Shown: positions 1 through 10,605, numbered from the stretch's first letter. The stretch: 64,000 nucleotides of DNA from Stenopsyche tienmushanensis (GCA_008973525.1 WACJ01000501.1:1550001-1614000), one strand, 5' to 3'. Notes: generated by a model not told the origin, from the letters alone. Translations and numbers: made by a program.

Positions 1-3000
1 AAAATAGGCGTCATCCATACAGCGTCAGCAAGGAAGCCGGTATGTGATATTCCGTAGCGTTCAATTTTGAATTTACAATAGAAAAGATTTACACTGCTTT
101 CATGCACTTGATGTCCACATGAATGCATTTTATTGGCATATCGTGTTACTGTATTGACAAGTGCTATATTGTCCAACGGTAGGACTAGGCGTTCCCTTCT
201 TGATCGCACAATGATTGGCATGGGGCAGTGCTACCGTACAAAATTAATCAAATACATAATTAGAAAATCTAGTCATAAGCTTATCTAATTATATCTATTT
301 TCATGTAATTAGGTCATCAAACCAGCGCTGAATCATGGGGAACTGGAAGAGCTGTAGCTCGTATCCCTCGTGTACGTGGAGGCGGTACCCATAGGTGAGG
401 TTTCATTCATAAATTATTTTGATAATATTAGGTGTAGTCTAACTTAATACAGGGTCTTTAAATAGGGACGCTCGATTTATTTATTTGAAAGAATATTTTA
501 TGGCATTAAGTTTGGAATATAACGTCGTTTAAATGTCTTAGTCGTGGCACGCATTCAGGAGGATTCACGGATCCATATCGTCAGACCGATGATTTCGCCA
601 CCCCAAAATCCGTACCAAAAAATGACTATCTTGAATGCGTTTGGTGCTGTTGTATCTTTTGTGGATCGGTATCATCTCAAATCCGACAATTTTGATCGTT
701 CACACACCCATTTATCAAAAAATGTCAACTTCAGCTGCTCCGAAGCTTTGTGAACGGGCTTATCTTAAGTTCCTAGCGCATAGATTTTATACGGGTGGAG
801 TTTTCCCATGCACATTCCCTTTACCGTCTTATGGTGCCCTGCAATCCTCGTCAGTCCCAGGGCTGGCAGCCATGTCTCTCATAACAAATTTCGCTCACAA
901 AAAATATTTTTACTATGCCTATGTTATTCCCGCAAGTGTAAACAGTAAATTGACAGAGTTTTATCGTAAACGGATGAACGGCATGGAAGCGCATTAAATA
1001 CGAACAAACAAACATTGATTTTTACATATTAAAAGACTATGCCTCTATTACTCGCGCAATCCTTAGCAATACGTGGACGAAGTTTTATTGCAATCAGATG
1101 AACTGTATGGCAGTGTATTACATACGAACAAACAGATTCATTTTCATATATAAGAAGATGACCACTGCTCCTAAACTTAGTAGTTCACAAACCCCATTTC
1201 AACCCATGTGACTTAATTTTTCAAACGATCAAACATTTCTTGGTCATAATAGATCTTATGTTTTCTGTAAATAATTCCACGAAAATATCTTGTTCAAGGT
1301 TAGACTTTTTTTTTAATATCTTCGCGGACCCCTGTTTTAAGAACCGCTATACTATGATGATACGGTGATGTGATGATCACAAGGCATAGGTTTCCAGATT
1401 CGGTTAAAAATTAAACCATGATGGTAGCAAATGAAGTTTGTACACCAACAATCAAACAAGACTAGTTTGTTGCAAGGCTCCCCAGAGAATAGCAAGTATG
1501 TTCATTCTGCAACTCTCAGGATTTACCCCCACTGCTTGCGGGCAACATTTGACGGCTACAAAACCTGAACAGCATTAAAAACGGCTCGCTTTCACAATAA
1601 AAATAAAATTATTATTGCAAAATTAAATGTGCGCTACTATGATATGTATTTAGTACACCATATGAAATTCTGAACCCCATATCTATTATATTTCATATCG
1701 ATATTCCCTTTAAAGTCGAGTCTCATCAATCTGGGTCCTTCATGATAATCTTACACTCGTGATATTGCCCAGTTAGCTTTGCGAACCAAGATAATTAAGA
1801 CGTGAGACTCACTGAGGAGTTTTGTCGCTTTAATCTTGATCGGTATTTATATAACACCTTGTATTGTTCAGGAGTGGTGTCATTATCGGAGTATCACCAC
1901 ACTTTTTTAAGAATTGTGTTCGTTTAGTTGGCTGGGTTGCAAAAATATCCGTTATATGCTTTAAAAACATGCCCGCAATGGCATAATAAATTTCGAGCGT
2001 CCGTATTGAAAAACCCTGTACATATGCTTCTCTGTTTGAAATTATTTCTTGAATTTTATAATGCTTTTGACGACACGCATTGCACTTGAAAGACTACAAG
2101 CCGATACTGTATATAGATGTCTTGTATTAAAATTAAAATTGTGCTAAATTGATAAAAGATGACGTTGATCTCTACCTGACTTGTGTCGGAATGGAGGGTA
2201 GTTTCATCAAACATATTAATTCCTCGTTAAAAAGTTTCATAATGTAAATATGAACACGTCGTAATATAAATGCTTTTATTTTTTATATAGATCAGGTCAA
2301 GGTGCTTTCGGTAACATGTGTCGTGGTGGACGAATGTTCGCCCCCACCAAGCCATGGAGACGTTGGCATCGTCGTATTAATTTGAAACAGCGCAGATGCG
2401 CCCTCGCTGCCGCCTTGGCAGCCAGCGGTGTGCCTGCTCTTGTTCAAGCTAAAGGTGCGTTGAGTTAAATAATAAAATATATAGGCTTTAATGATACGAG
2501 TTTTACCTGACGTAATTAATTTTATAGGACACGTCATCGAGAGCATTCCTGAATTGCCGTTAGTCGTAACAGACAAGGTCCAAGAATTGACCAAAACCAA
2601 GCAGGCAGTCGGTTTCCTTAGGCGTATCCGCGCATGGCCCGATGTGCAAAAGGTATATATCATTTATAATCTAATACGGACAAGAAAATAATTGCACTAT
2701 AATGTCCACATGATGATTTTTTATCGTGATCATTACGTTACAACTACGTGCTATAGTAAATTGCATTAATTTTTTGACCTTTTACCAGATCATCTGTTCA
2801 AGAGGCAAGCAGTTAATGTACAAATAAATTCTTATAGATTATGTAATGATTTCGATTTAGAATTTGAGTAATGAGCAATGCATTTTTGATTTATATAGGT
2901 TTACAAATCCCGTCGTATGCGTGCTGGCAAAGGCAAAATGAGGAACAGGAGGAGAGTGCAACGCAAAGGACCGCTCATTGTATATCACCGCAATCAAGTA

Positions 3001-4447
3001 AGTGTATACATATTTGCTTTCAGTTTTTCGGCTTTTTAAATGATGAAATGTTTTTAAAACAGAGCATTGGGTTATGAATTCCATGATTACTTTTTACACG
3101 TTGACTTTATCTGATTTGCATTTTTTTATCTTATTTATCTAATGTAGCTGTCGAGTTTTCTAATATGTTTTTGTTTGTTAAAGGGTATTGTGAAAGCTTT
3201 CCGTAATATTCCCGGAATGGAGTTGATCTCTGTGGAAAAACTTAATTTATTGAAATTGGCTCCTGGCGGTCATGTCGGACGTTTTATCATCTGGACTGAG
3301 TCCGCATTCAAAAGGCTTGGTGAGTTATTCGTATTATTTTTTGTTGAATTGACATTATTTTCATGATGATAACTTTGGTCCGTGTTTATGAAATACTTTG
3401 ATCTTAAATTTTTCCAACTCTGATGTTTCAATTGCTTTTAAATTACTGTTATTAAATGTTTACAAGTTTATGAATCTAGTTTTTATGGTATTTAGATGGC
3501 TTATTCGGATCCTGGAAAACTCCTTCAAAAGAAAAGAAAGGTTTCAATTTGCCACAACCTAAGATGGCCTGCACTGATTTGTCTCGTCTTCTTAAATCTG
3601 ATGAGATAAGAAAAGTCCTCCGTGCACCTAGGTTAGTTGTATAAAATTTATTAAACACATGAATATTTTTATTTTGTAGATCTTAATGCGTTTGTGGGCA
3701 CGTCTGCATTATGCGTGTAATTTTGATATGAATGACTGCATAATGCAGACGTGTCCGCGAACACATTAAATCAAATGATGATATGTCTCTTCAGAGCATT
3801 GGGTTATGATGTCCATGATTACTCTTACACGTTGACACTGTCTGACGTTTTATTACGCTGCTTAGTGTCAAATGATGGAGTTATTTTGGAATAACGGCCT
3901 TAATTTTAATTTCTATTTCAGGAAAGCTGTCGTTCGTCGATCACGTAAACTTAATCCTCTTACCAACACCCGTGCATTACTCCGGCTCAATCCTTATGCT
4001 GCTGTATTGAAAAAGAAGGCCATCTTGGATAAATTGAGACGCGAACAAGACAATGAATTAAAGAAGGCCGAAAAAGCTGGAGTAAGTTTTGTTATTGAAT
4101 TTTTTCTAAATTGTCAAATGACTGCACTGTTATTAAATTGATTTTTCTTTTAGGTTCAATTGCCCAAATCTCACGTAGCAGTACGTGCACAAAAATTGAG
4201 AACTGAACGTGCAGCTGTCATTAAGAAGTTGCGCGCTTCCAAGCCTAAAGTGACCAAGGCAGCCAAAAAGGAAAAGATTGCTGCTGCCAAAAAGGCCAAG
4301 CTCGAAAAACTCAGCAAGAAACCCAAATCAGATAAACCTATTCTGATTAAGAAGGTCAAGAAAGTAGCGAAACCAGCACCATCAGCTGCAAAACCAGCAG
4401 AACCCAAGAAAGCAGATGCGAAAAAAGCAGCTCCTGCCAAGAAGTAA
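1..4447 (+). CDS. RpL4: Ribosomal protein L4 (uL4), 5'-partial, nine exons
   Basis: Large-subunit ribosomal protein uL4, which binds 28S rRNA and lines the exit tunnel. Exons: 1-39, 313-394, 2291-2454, 2528-2652, 2899-2997, 3184-3319, 3496-3631, 3922-4081, 4154-4447. All introns are GT-AG and the joined frame is open for about 410 residues to TAA at 4445-4447. The first visible residues [13 protein letters not shown], then [13 protein letters not shown] and [18 protein letters not shown], are the conserved uL4 tunnel-loop region; [14 protein letters not shown] and the Lys/Ala-rich tail (exon 9) are typical of animal L4. Roughly the first 50-60 residues lie before the window, judging from the usual family length of 400-430. 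The introns host snoRNAs, as in vertebrate RPL4. Poly(A) signal AATAAA at 4508-4513. Identification is secure. Confidence 0.97.
104..243 (+). ncRNA. Candidate H/ACA box snoRNA in RpL4 intron
   Basis: Lies in the first visible RpL4 intron (40-312). Two hairpins with perfect closing stems can be drawn: GCACTTG (104-110) with CAAGTGC (158-164), and ACGGTAG (176-182) with CTACCGT (231-237). ACA follows at 238-240, three bases from the expected 3' end. The hinge TATATTGTCCA has only an imperfect H box (ATATTG against ANANNA). About 140 nt and hairpin-hinge-hairpin-ACA is the standard size and layout for the family. No pseudouridylation target was assigned. Could be chance pairing. Confidence 0.5.
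450..2018. mobile_element. TA-flanked DNA transposon, non-autonomous or degraded, in RpL4 intron
   Basis: The left end CAGGGTCTTTAAATAGGGAC and the reverse complement of the right end (CAGGGTTTTTCAATACGGAC) are inverted repeats about 30 bp long with a few mismatches. Both ends are flanked by TA (448-449, 2019-2020), the target duplication of Tc1/mariner elements. The 1.57 kb between them has no intact transposase. It contains two tandem ~122-bp monomers (about 940-1160) that recur at 9.6-9.9 kb. Similar end sequences recur near 12,495 and 23,770. Confidence 0.6.
2019..2290. other. Rest of RpL4 intron 2 (395-2290) outside the transposon
   Basis: AT-rich intron sequence from the transposon end to the acceptor ATATAG at 2285-2290. 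No convincing box C/D or H/ACA motif was found here; a weak ATGACG / CCTGAC pair near 2160-2190 was not accepted. Confidence 0.4.
3035..3118 (+). ncRNA. Box C/D snoRNA candidate, copy 1 (RpL4 intron)
   Basis: Box C AATGATGA at 3039-3046 and box D CTGA at 3111-3114, spaced as usual for a C/D snoRNA. The core GAGCATTGGGTTATGA, a CCATGATTAC segment and ACACGTTGAC are nearly identical to the copy in the intron two exons downstream (3770-3850), while flanking intron sequence is unrelated. That implies selected RNA, not intron drift. ATGA after GGGTT may act as D' and CCATGAT as C'. I could not name the rRNA or snRNA target. Confidence 0.75.
3358..3428 (+). ncRNA. SNORD18: U18 (SNORD18) box C/D snoRNA
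   Basis: Lies in the RpL4 intron 3320-3495. Box C ATGATGA (3363-3369), box D CTGA (3420-3423), and between them the guide TTGGTCCGTGTTT followed by a D'-like ATGA. The guide is the complement of the universal 28S motif AAACACGGACCAA and matches the guide of vertebrate U18, which directs 2'-O-methylation there and is also encoded in RPL4 introns. Size, boxes, guide and host gene all agree. Confidence 0.88.
3683..3769. repeat. Near-perfect 32-bp inverted repeat (hairpin) in RpL4 intron
   Basis: Arms at 3683-3714 and 3738-3769 are complementary with about four mismatches (CACGTCTGCATTATGC against GCATAATGCAGACGTG in the inner parts), leaving a 23-nt loop. It sits directly upstream of the second C/D snoRNA. 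Either a small foldback MITE or an RNA structure; no transposon ends were recognised. Confidence 0.6.
3770..3850 (+). ncRNA. Box C/D snoRNA candidate, copy 2 (RpL4 intron)
   Basis: Box C ATGATGA at 3775-3781 and box D CTGA at 3842-3845. Paralogue of the snoRNA at 3035-3118: shared AGAGCATTGGGTTATGA, CCATGATTACT and TTACACGTTGACA, with a few substitutions and indels. Two host introns of the same gene carry the same snoRNA, the usual result of intronic snoRNA duplication. Target not identified. Confidence 0.75.
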
Positions 4448-6770
4448 TATCGCTTACTTTGAAAGAAACATTTACATGACTGCTTATGGGGTTATATAAA
4501 TTTTATTAATAAAAATCTTGAAAAATGCTTTCTTGTTTTCAATCCTAAATATTTTAAACTCGATATCTGCATTGTTAAATATCTCGATGGTAACAAATTT
4601 GTATGTGATCGTGATATTCCATATTTCCGATCAGGTCGATGATTAATTGCACAACGTGAACATATCGCTTTATTGTATCAGCTTGGATATTTAATAATAA
4701 TCTTGCTGACAATATTTTGTAAAATATACTGATAATTTGCTCGGACTAGAAATATTAAAACTAGATGAATTTACACGTGCAGCTTTTAATATCAAAAAGG
4801 AATTTGATATAAATTCTGTACAAGATTATTTTTAAAAGATAAGTGTTGCAGCACTGCATTATGGTGATAGTTTTAGTACAGAAGAACTATTACATTGTTT
4901 ATTCTACTAATTATAACATTTAATAAAGTGAACGCTGTCATTTTATTAGACATTTATTTTAATTGAGGAGAGCTGCGAAATCAACTTCCTATTTTAATTA
5001 AATGATACGGAAAAGACTTTTGGAAACAATCATTAAATATTTAATTAGAGATTTTATATAAACAGTATCAATAAAATTGAATAACAGGTTGGGCAGCCTT
5101 TTATAGTATTTGGACCAAATTTGTTTCGAAGTCTAGGGACAGGCAAAAAAATGCTTTTTACTTGGTTTCCCAACCCAGTTAACGGACTTGCCGCTTACCA
5201 AAGCTCTATGCACACGGATTTAAGATGGATCAGTTGCCTACTCTTGATATAGTATACACAACGTGGCTACTTCAAAAACAGGCAAAACGACAGCCAACAT
5301 TAGCGTGAATAGATTGGTAGCACTGAGTGCGAGAAAAAAAACGCTTGTTCTGCGGGAGAACAACAAAATTACGTCTCCGTTATGGGGGAAAATCTTTTTA
5401 ATCGCATTTAGTTTACTTTTATAAGATAAATCGATACTATCCTGAGAGACAAACATTGTTATTAAATAAAATAATTATTCCTTTTTTTTAACATATCGTA
5501 GGCCAAACATCCTTTATACAATTTAAAATTGATTCGATCAGATATGAATCTAAATGATGGCGTGCCGTGCCTCTGCGTCGTTTATTATATCATTTTGCCA
5601 ATTCTCAAATTTTCTCGACGTTCTATGTGTCAGCACCCGACTTAACTGACCGGACGGTAACATGCAAATCCGCATCAATTGACCAAAAAACATTTGCGTG
5701 TTTCCCGGCATAGCCCAACGAAGATCCATTGCGGAGGCTTAGATGCACTCAGCCTCGCCGATTATACTTGATTATTACTCTACTCCTTTTTTTTGATACT
5801 TTTCACAATTCTAAATCATTCGCGAACCATAGTAGATCTTCATTTCATGGCCGTTTAACAATACATCCTCTTCAGAAGGACACTACGATCTTGCAATAAC
5901 TCTATTGCTTCTTTTTCAGTATGTGGCAAATTGAAAACGTGTACATTTTGACACAATGAAATTTAAAAAATAAAAAAAACAAATGAAAATTTATTTTATT
6001 TAAAATATTTTCAGATAAATTTCAATTTAGTTATTAAGGTTATATATAAATTTATATTAAAATTATTTAACTCTGCGTATTTTATTTTTGGTCGTATGCA
6101 CATGCGGCAGATGGACGAAATTCATCGTCTTTAGGTATTATAGAGCAGTAATGTCGGTAGTTTGTTATTTAAGTTTATTATTTTATTCCATTAGCTGATG
6201 TTGTGGTTGGCTTATTGGATTTAGCTTGATTTCTTTTTAATTGTTCGTTAAATTCTAACGTGTACCGATTTTTATCGTTTTAAATTCGATAGCTTTCGGT
6301 ATAACATGATTATTTATCCATCTGACGTAAACGTGGTGAAACAATAATCTAACTATAAGGTAACTGCTGTCTTTTATTTTATGACAGTTGATTGATTTTA
6401 TATGTATTTAACAAAGAATAATTGATGTGGATATAGTTGTTGATTAAATAAATTGTTATTTTGGTTTCCAACTATTATTAGTTGTCCTTATTAAAGAATA
6501 TTTAGAAATTGTGAAATATAACCTATATTCACTGGGAACTATATGATTATTGTGTTTTATCAGTGGTAATATACGGATGTATAAATGTATGAATGCTTGT
6601 GACACTAAAATAACAGCATGCATATTATTTGATGATGTGTATGAATGAAAACTACCCAAGATTTTTAAATGTAAATAAAACATGTGTGTGAGATAATCAC
6701 TCAATTTTTATTTTATCCAAAATAATATTTTATGGCATTAAGTATGGATTATAACTTTGCGGCGTCTTTG
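4448..6770. other. Spacer between RpL4 and REXO4
   Basis: Apart from the RpL4 poly(A) signal (4508-4513), AT-rich sequence with no supported gene. A moderately GC-rich patch at 5,560-5,760 contains a short hairpin (GCGGAGGCT against AGCCTCGC) but matches no snRNA convincingly. The last part, 6,720-6,770, resembles sequence at 485-550 inside the RpL4-intron transposon, so a dispersed repeat starts there. Confidence 0.5.
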
Positions 6771-6775
6771 TTTGA

Positions 6776-6890
6776 TGGCACGTATTGGAGGCTCACCGTT
6801 GATGGTTATGGCAATGCCAATTTCGTTGTAACGATTTGCTCGCGTTGTTCAACGCTATAACCATTCACGGTGATTTGCCATACACGATTG
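6776..6890. repeat. Imperfect ~35-bp inverted repeat, pre-miRNA-sized hairpin
   Basis: Left arm about 6,780-6,812 (contains TCACCGTTGATGGTTATGG) pairs with right arm about 6,854-6,886 (contains CTATAACCATTCACGGTGA) with scattered mismatches and a ~42-nt loop. About 260 bp upstream of the REXO4 open frame. The left flank is repetitive, so a small MITE is at least as likely as a microRNA gene. Confidence 0.45.
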
Positions 6891-7151
6891 TATAATACAC
6901 AATAAATTTGATAGACGTTGCTTTAATAACATAGCCGCTATAATGAGAAAGACCTTGTAGATAAACATACTTTTTATTTTGGGTTAATTAATTATAACGC
7001 GTTTTTTTGTTTGTTGCAGATATAGGCTACAGGTATATATTTTTGTATGATGTCCGAAAATGTATTTATATCGTTTTTTAATTTTGTATTTGAAAAGATA
7101 TTACAAATTCTAATATTTATGTTTTGTGAAGATAAATCAAGCAGAGCAAAA

Positions 7152-8220
7152 ATGAATAAAAGCGAACGAAAAAATTCCAACGTGGTGATCGAAAGAAAGA
7201 AGTTCAGCGCCAATTGGGAAGCTTTTCTTCAGAATCAAGATCATGTGATACAACGCGCCGATCCGAAACCGCGATATAACAAAGAATTACATTCACATCA
7301 TAGACATCAGACGAAAAATAAATTTCCCATCAAAAACAATACAATCAGTAAAAATGATTCAAACTCGGATGTTCAAAAACATGTAGAAAGCAAACCAAAA
7401 AACGGAGCACCCATTCTGACACAGTACATCGGTATGGATTGCGAAATGGTCGGAATAGGTTCAAATGGCCGCGATAATATGTTAGCGCGAGTTTCGCTGG
7501 TGAATAAATTCGGCGATTGTATCTACGACAAATTTGTTCAGCCGCGCGAGAAAGTAACGGATTACCGAACTCCCGTGAGTGGAGTGCGGGAAGAGGATCT
7601 CAAGAAAGGCGAATGTTTCGAGGTTGTACAAAAAGAGGTAGCGACTATATTGAAAGGCAGATACCTTGTCGGGCACTCGCTGAAAAATGATTTAGAAGTT
7701 TTATATTTTAGCCATCCATTTTCAAAAATAAGAGACACATCAAGATATTATCCTTTTAAAATGGTAATTTTGTTTATTTTTCTTTTAATTAATCTAAGAG
7801 TTTATTAAAGGAGGTTTCTACCTTGTTGAGCCTAAAATTTATCGTTTTTTTAACATTTTTTATGTAAACTTTTGGATTTACCTGATAGAATATTGATTGA
7901 GATGATGAAATTCTCTTCAGTTGACTGCTCCAGTCTTCGAGGCAGGCAGGAACCAACAAGGCAGGAACTTCCCTTAAGCATTTATTAATAGGGTACTTAA
8001 TCAATTTTTTTTATCATTTCAGCTTTCAAAAGGTAGAACTCCGTCGTTAAAACTGCTTTCTAAAGAAGTATTAGGAGTCGACATTCAATCAGGCGAACAT
8101 AGCTCAGTTGAAGATGCAAGAGCCGCCATGCAACTTTATAGCCTTCATTCCCGTCAATGGGAGAGTTCAATAAAAACGAGACGCCGTCCACATATCAAAC
8201 ATGATAAACAACATTTATAA
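7152..8220 (+). CDS. REXO4: REXO4/ISG20-type DEDDh 3'-5' exonuclease, two exons
   Basis: RNA exonuclease 4 family (yeast Rex4-like; nucleolar rRNA processing in the family). Exons 7152-7763 and 8023-8220, intron GT-AG and phase 0, giving 269 residues. DEDDh motifs are all visible: [11 protein letters not shown] (Exo I, D and E), [11 protein letters not shown] (Exo II, D), and [15 protein letters not shown] (Exo III, H and D). [18 protein letters not shown] is typical of REXO4. The N-terminal ~85 residues are basic and low in complexity, consistent with nucleolar targeting. I chose ATG 7152: the frame is open from 7047 but the extra 35 residues are hydrophobic, AT-biased and unlike the family. 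An upstream non-coding exon is possible. Confidence 0.93.
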
Positions 8221-8318
8221 TTTGAATTACATTTTTCGCAGCATATATTATACAACGTTTATGCTAACATCTCAATTATTTTAAATCTCCATTATTATTA
8301 AATGTGCATGAGGGGGAT

Positions 8319-8630
8319 TCAAATGTAACCCGGAATTTTGCTGTACAAATTTATTGGTGATATATATATAAAAATACAGAGTATCTTATTTTTCTACATA
8401 GTTTCCATCGTTAGAAATACATTTATTGCATCAGGTAGGAAGCTTTTCGATCCCGTCACTAAAGAAAGAAGGCGGCTGCTCCGAAAAACAGTTGCATATA
8501 TATTCGACCGCAGCGTTGTCTTGAAATTTATCGCTCACTTATGACTGTAATGGAGTGGCAAATGTATATGTTAGGGTGTCAGCTCATGTCAGTCTGTGAT
8601 GCAAAAAGCAAGATTCCGGGTTATATTTGA
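8319..8630 (-). mobile_element. Mariner deletion derivative (312 bp) with terminal inverted repeats
   Basis: Ends are inverted repeats: TCAAATGTAACCCGGAATTT at the left and TCAAATATAACCCGGAATCT as the reverse complement of the right. Inside, the minus strand still encodes a transposase C-terminus with stops and shifts (recognisable: FSDGIEKLPT, NDGNYVEK). This is an internally deleted mariner, MITE-like in size, lying next to a second, unrelated mariner relic. Confidence 0.65.
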
Positions 8631-8634
8631 GTGT

Positions 8635-9122
8635 CGCTCTTATTAGACAATCTAGTTGAAAATGTCGTTTTTTTAATGAAAAGGATTCCATCGTGCACTC
8701 AAAGGAGCCTTTTTTTACTGTTTGACTCGATTGAGGGTTCGGTTTCTTTATCTGATCATTTAAAAGCCATTGTATTTAGCGTTTTAATGGTTTTTCTTAT
8801 TTTCCAAATACTTTGTGATTATCCGAGCTCGTCTGTTAATTCTTGTATAGTTTGTGTAGGATTTGATTCAATTTCAGCACGTAGGATATCATCGTCCAAT
8901 TTGGACCTTATTTTCCAAACTAAAATTTCCACTTTTAAATTGTTTAAATCATCTCCAACGTTGTCAAACAGTCAAATATTATTTTTTTGGAGATTTTCGT
9001 CTTCGACAAAACTGAGTATGATGAAACGACATTTTCAACTGGACTATCTAATATCTCTTGTATTGCTTTTAAATTATGTACCACATATCCATCGATCTTT
9101 TATGGCTAAATTGTCCAAATAA
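8635..9122 (-). pseudogene. Mariner transposase N-terminal relic
   Basis: Reading the minus strand with stops and frameshifts gives the mariner N-terminal half in order: RRFKQFKSGNFSLENK, then a helix-turn-helix region with many stops, then PLSARWNPFHLKN, which corresponds to the stretch before the first catalytic Asp. The catalytic centre is missing; sequence stops next to the 312-bp element. Inactive. The open plus-strand frame here is a shadow. Confidence 0.6.
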
Positions 9123-9129
9123 TAGTTTA

Positions 9130-9405
9130 TAATTACTTTATTAATGTGCATATATGTGTTAAATAATAATTAAAATGTGTTAATTTTATACAATAATTTT
9201 GAGGATATGCATTTTATAAATTTCTGTAATTCTGTAAAACTATTTTATTCGATTGAATATTAATCATTTTTATAAAATGCCATATTGTTGATGTTGACTA
9301 AGTCGACAAATATCATTGTTGACCTGTTTCATAAAAGTTAAAAAAATATAAAATCATTAACAGTATACTTTTATTTCATTATAGGGGTTTTTTAAGATTG
9401 TATAT
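9130..9405. other. AT-rich spacer
   Basis: About 275 bases of AT-rich DNA between the mariner relic and the next repeat. Nothing recognised on either strand. Confidence 0.5.
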
Positions 9406-9409
9406 TTTA

Positions 9410-9890
9410 TTTTATACTAGCTAGTACCCCGGCGCGTTGCTGCCACAGAAGTAATAATTCTAAAAATGATAGAAAGAATGAAATTTATTTTCTTTCCGAT
9501 AATGAATACATTTATTGAAATTGAATGATACATAAAGGAAAAGTATAAATGATTTATTTTATTTTGTTAGTTTTATTATAAATATGAACAAACATTGATT
9601 TTTATATATAAGATCTACTGTAAGTAGTTTGTACTATACTTATATTATTTGAGAAAGTGCAAACAATAAGTTGGCAAAGTTTTATCGCAATTGAACGAAC
9701 GGTATGGCAGTGCATTAAATACGGACAAACAAACATTGATTTTTTTATATTAGATTATGCTTATGTTACTCGCGAAATCCTTAGCAATAAGTGAACGAAG
9801 TTTTATCGCAATCTGATGAACGGTATGGCAGCGCATTTCAAACGAACAAAACCCAAATCACTTTTATATATTAGATTATCATTGTCATCG
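9410..9890. repeat. Dispersed repeat with ~122-bp tandem monomers
   Basis: Begins with CTAGTACCCCGGCGCGTTGC, which looks like a repeat terminus. From about 9,590 it holds two to three units of roughly 122 bp (AAGTTTTATCGCAAT recurs near 9,676 and 9,797; ACAAACAAACATTGATTTTT occurs between). The same monomers form a pair at about 940-1160. Class not determined. Confidence 0.6.
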
Positions 9891-9894
9891 TGTT

Positions 9895-10395
9895 TCAGTA
9901 CATTCAGGAACATGAACCTCATCCAAAGAAAAAGATTTAAGTGTAAGTCATCTCGTTTGCTACATTGAGGTCTTCCATTTAAAATGCATCAATTTACTGC
10001 ATTCAAACGATGAATTGTTATTATGTTTCTAATTGACTGTTGGCTCTGCAGTGTGTGACGCTTATTCTCAACCCATTAAGAGACTTACGCACACTGTATG
10101 ATAGCTTGTAATCGTGTGTCATCTTTTCCTTTATCTCCTGGTTTTGTGTCCTTTATTTCCATTTGCTTTACGAGGTACTCGAGGTATATACAGGTCGAGG
10201 TACGCAACATCATAAAAAGGCGCCAAATAATACAGGGAATGATCATCGGTCATCAGAATCAGGGCAGGCGGAAGACATCATGCCTGAAGAGCCTCCGGCA
10301 ATGTAGCGGTCTTAACACCTGAGCATTGTTCCGGGCAGCAGTTAACAAAATCAAAATGGGATTTCTGATTGCCAATGTTCTCCGAGGACATTATC
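9895..10395. other. Low-information spacer between repeats
   Basis: No gene found. The sequence leads into the RTE-like relic; part may belong to its 3' end, but no motif supports that. Confidence 0.35.
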
Positions 10396-10401
10396 TTTTT
10401 G

Positions 10402-10605
10402 CTATTTTATTCCAGAGGCGGTATGCACACAGTTGATTCTGCCACTGCAGTGATGAGGTCTTTCAACGGGTCTGCTGCCACTCGGTCTCGAATCTAATAT
10501 GGATTGAGTCCGCATTCGTGCAATATGACATACCCAACGAGGACGGTGCGTTGAGGAGATGCGTTGCTGTACATGTACATGATTGTTTCGATAGACTCCC
10601 ATGGC
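10402..10605 (-). pseudogene. RTE-like non-LTR retrotransposon C-terminal relic
   Basis: The minus strand reads RTHRPRWVCHIARM followed by ILDSRPSGSRPVERP. This is the RWxGHxxRM...xxxPSGxRxxGRP tail found after the reverse transcriptase of RTE/CR1-group retrotransposons. Only the tail remains. Confidence 0.55.

Noticed and set aside
5560..5765. Possible U1 or U4 snRNA (hairpin followed by GATTATACTTGATTATTACTC)
   Set aside because: Only a weak similarity to the 3' part of U1; the conserved 5' end and Sm-site context are missing.
7047..7151. Upstream ATG giving a 35-residue N-terminal extension of REXO4
   Set aside because: The extension is hydrophobic and AT-biased, unlike REXO4 family N-termini; ATG 7152 begins the basic region.
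8631..9122. 163-codon plus-strand open frame
   Set aside because: Opposite strand of a mariner relic; the minus strand carries recognisable transposase motifs.
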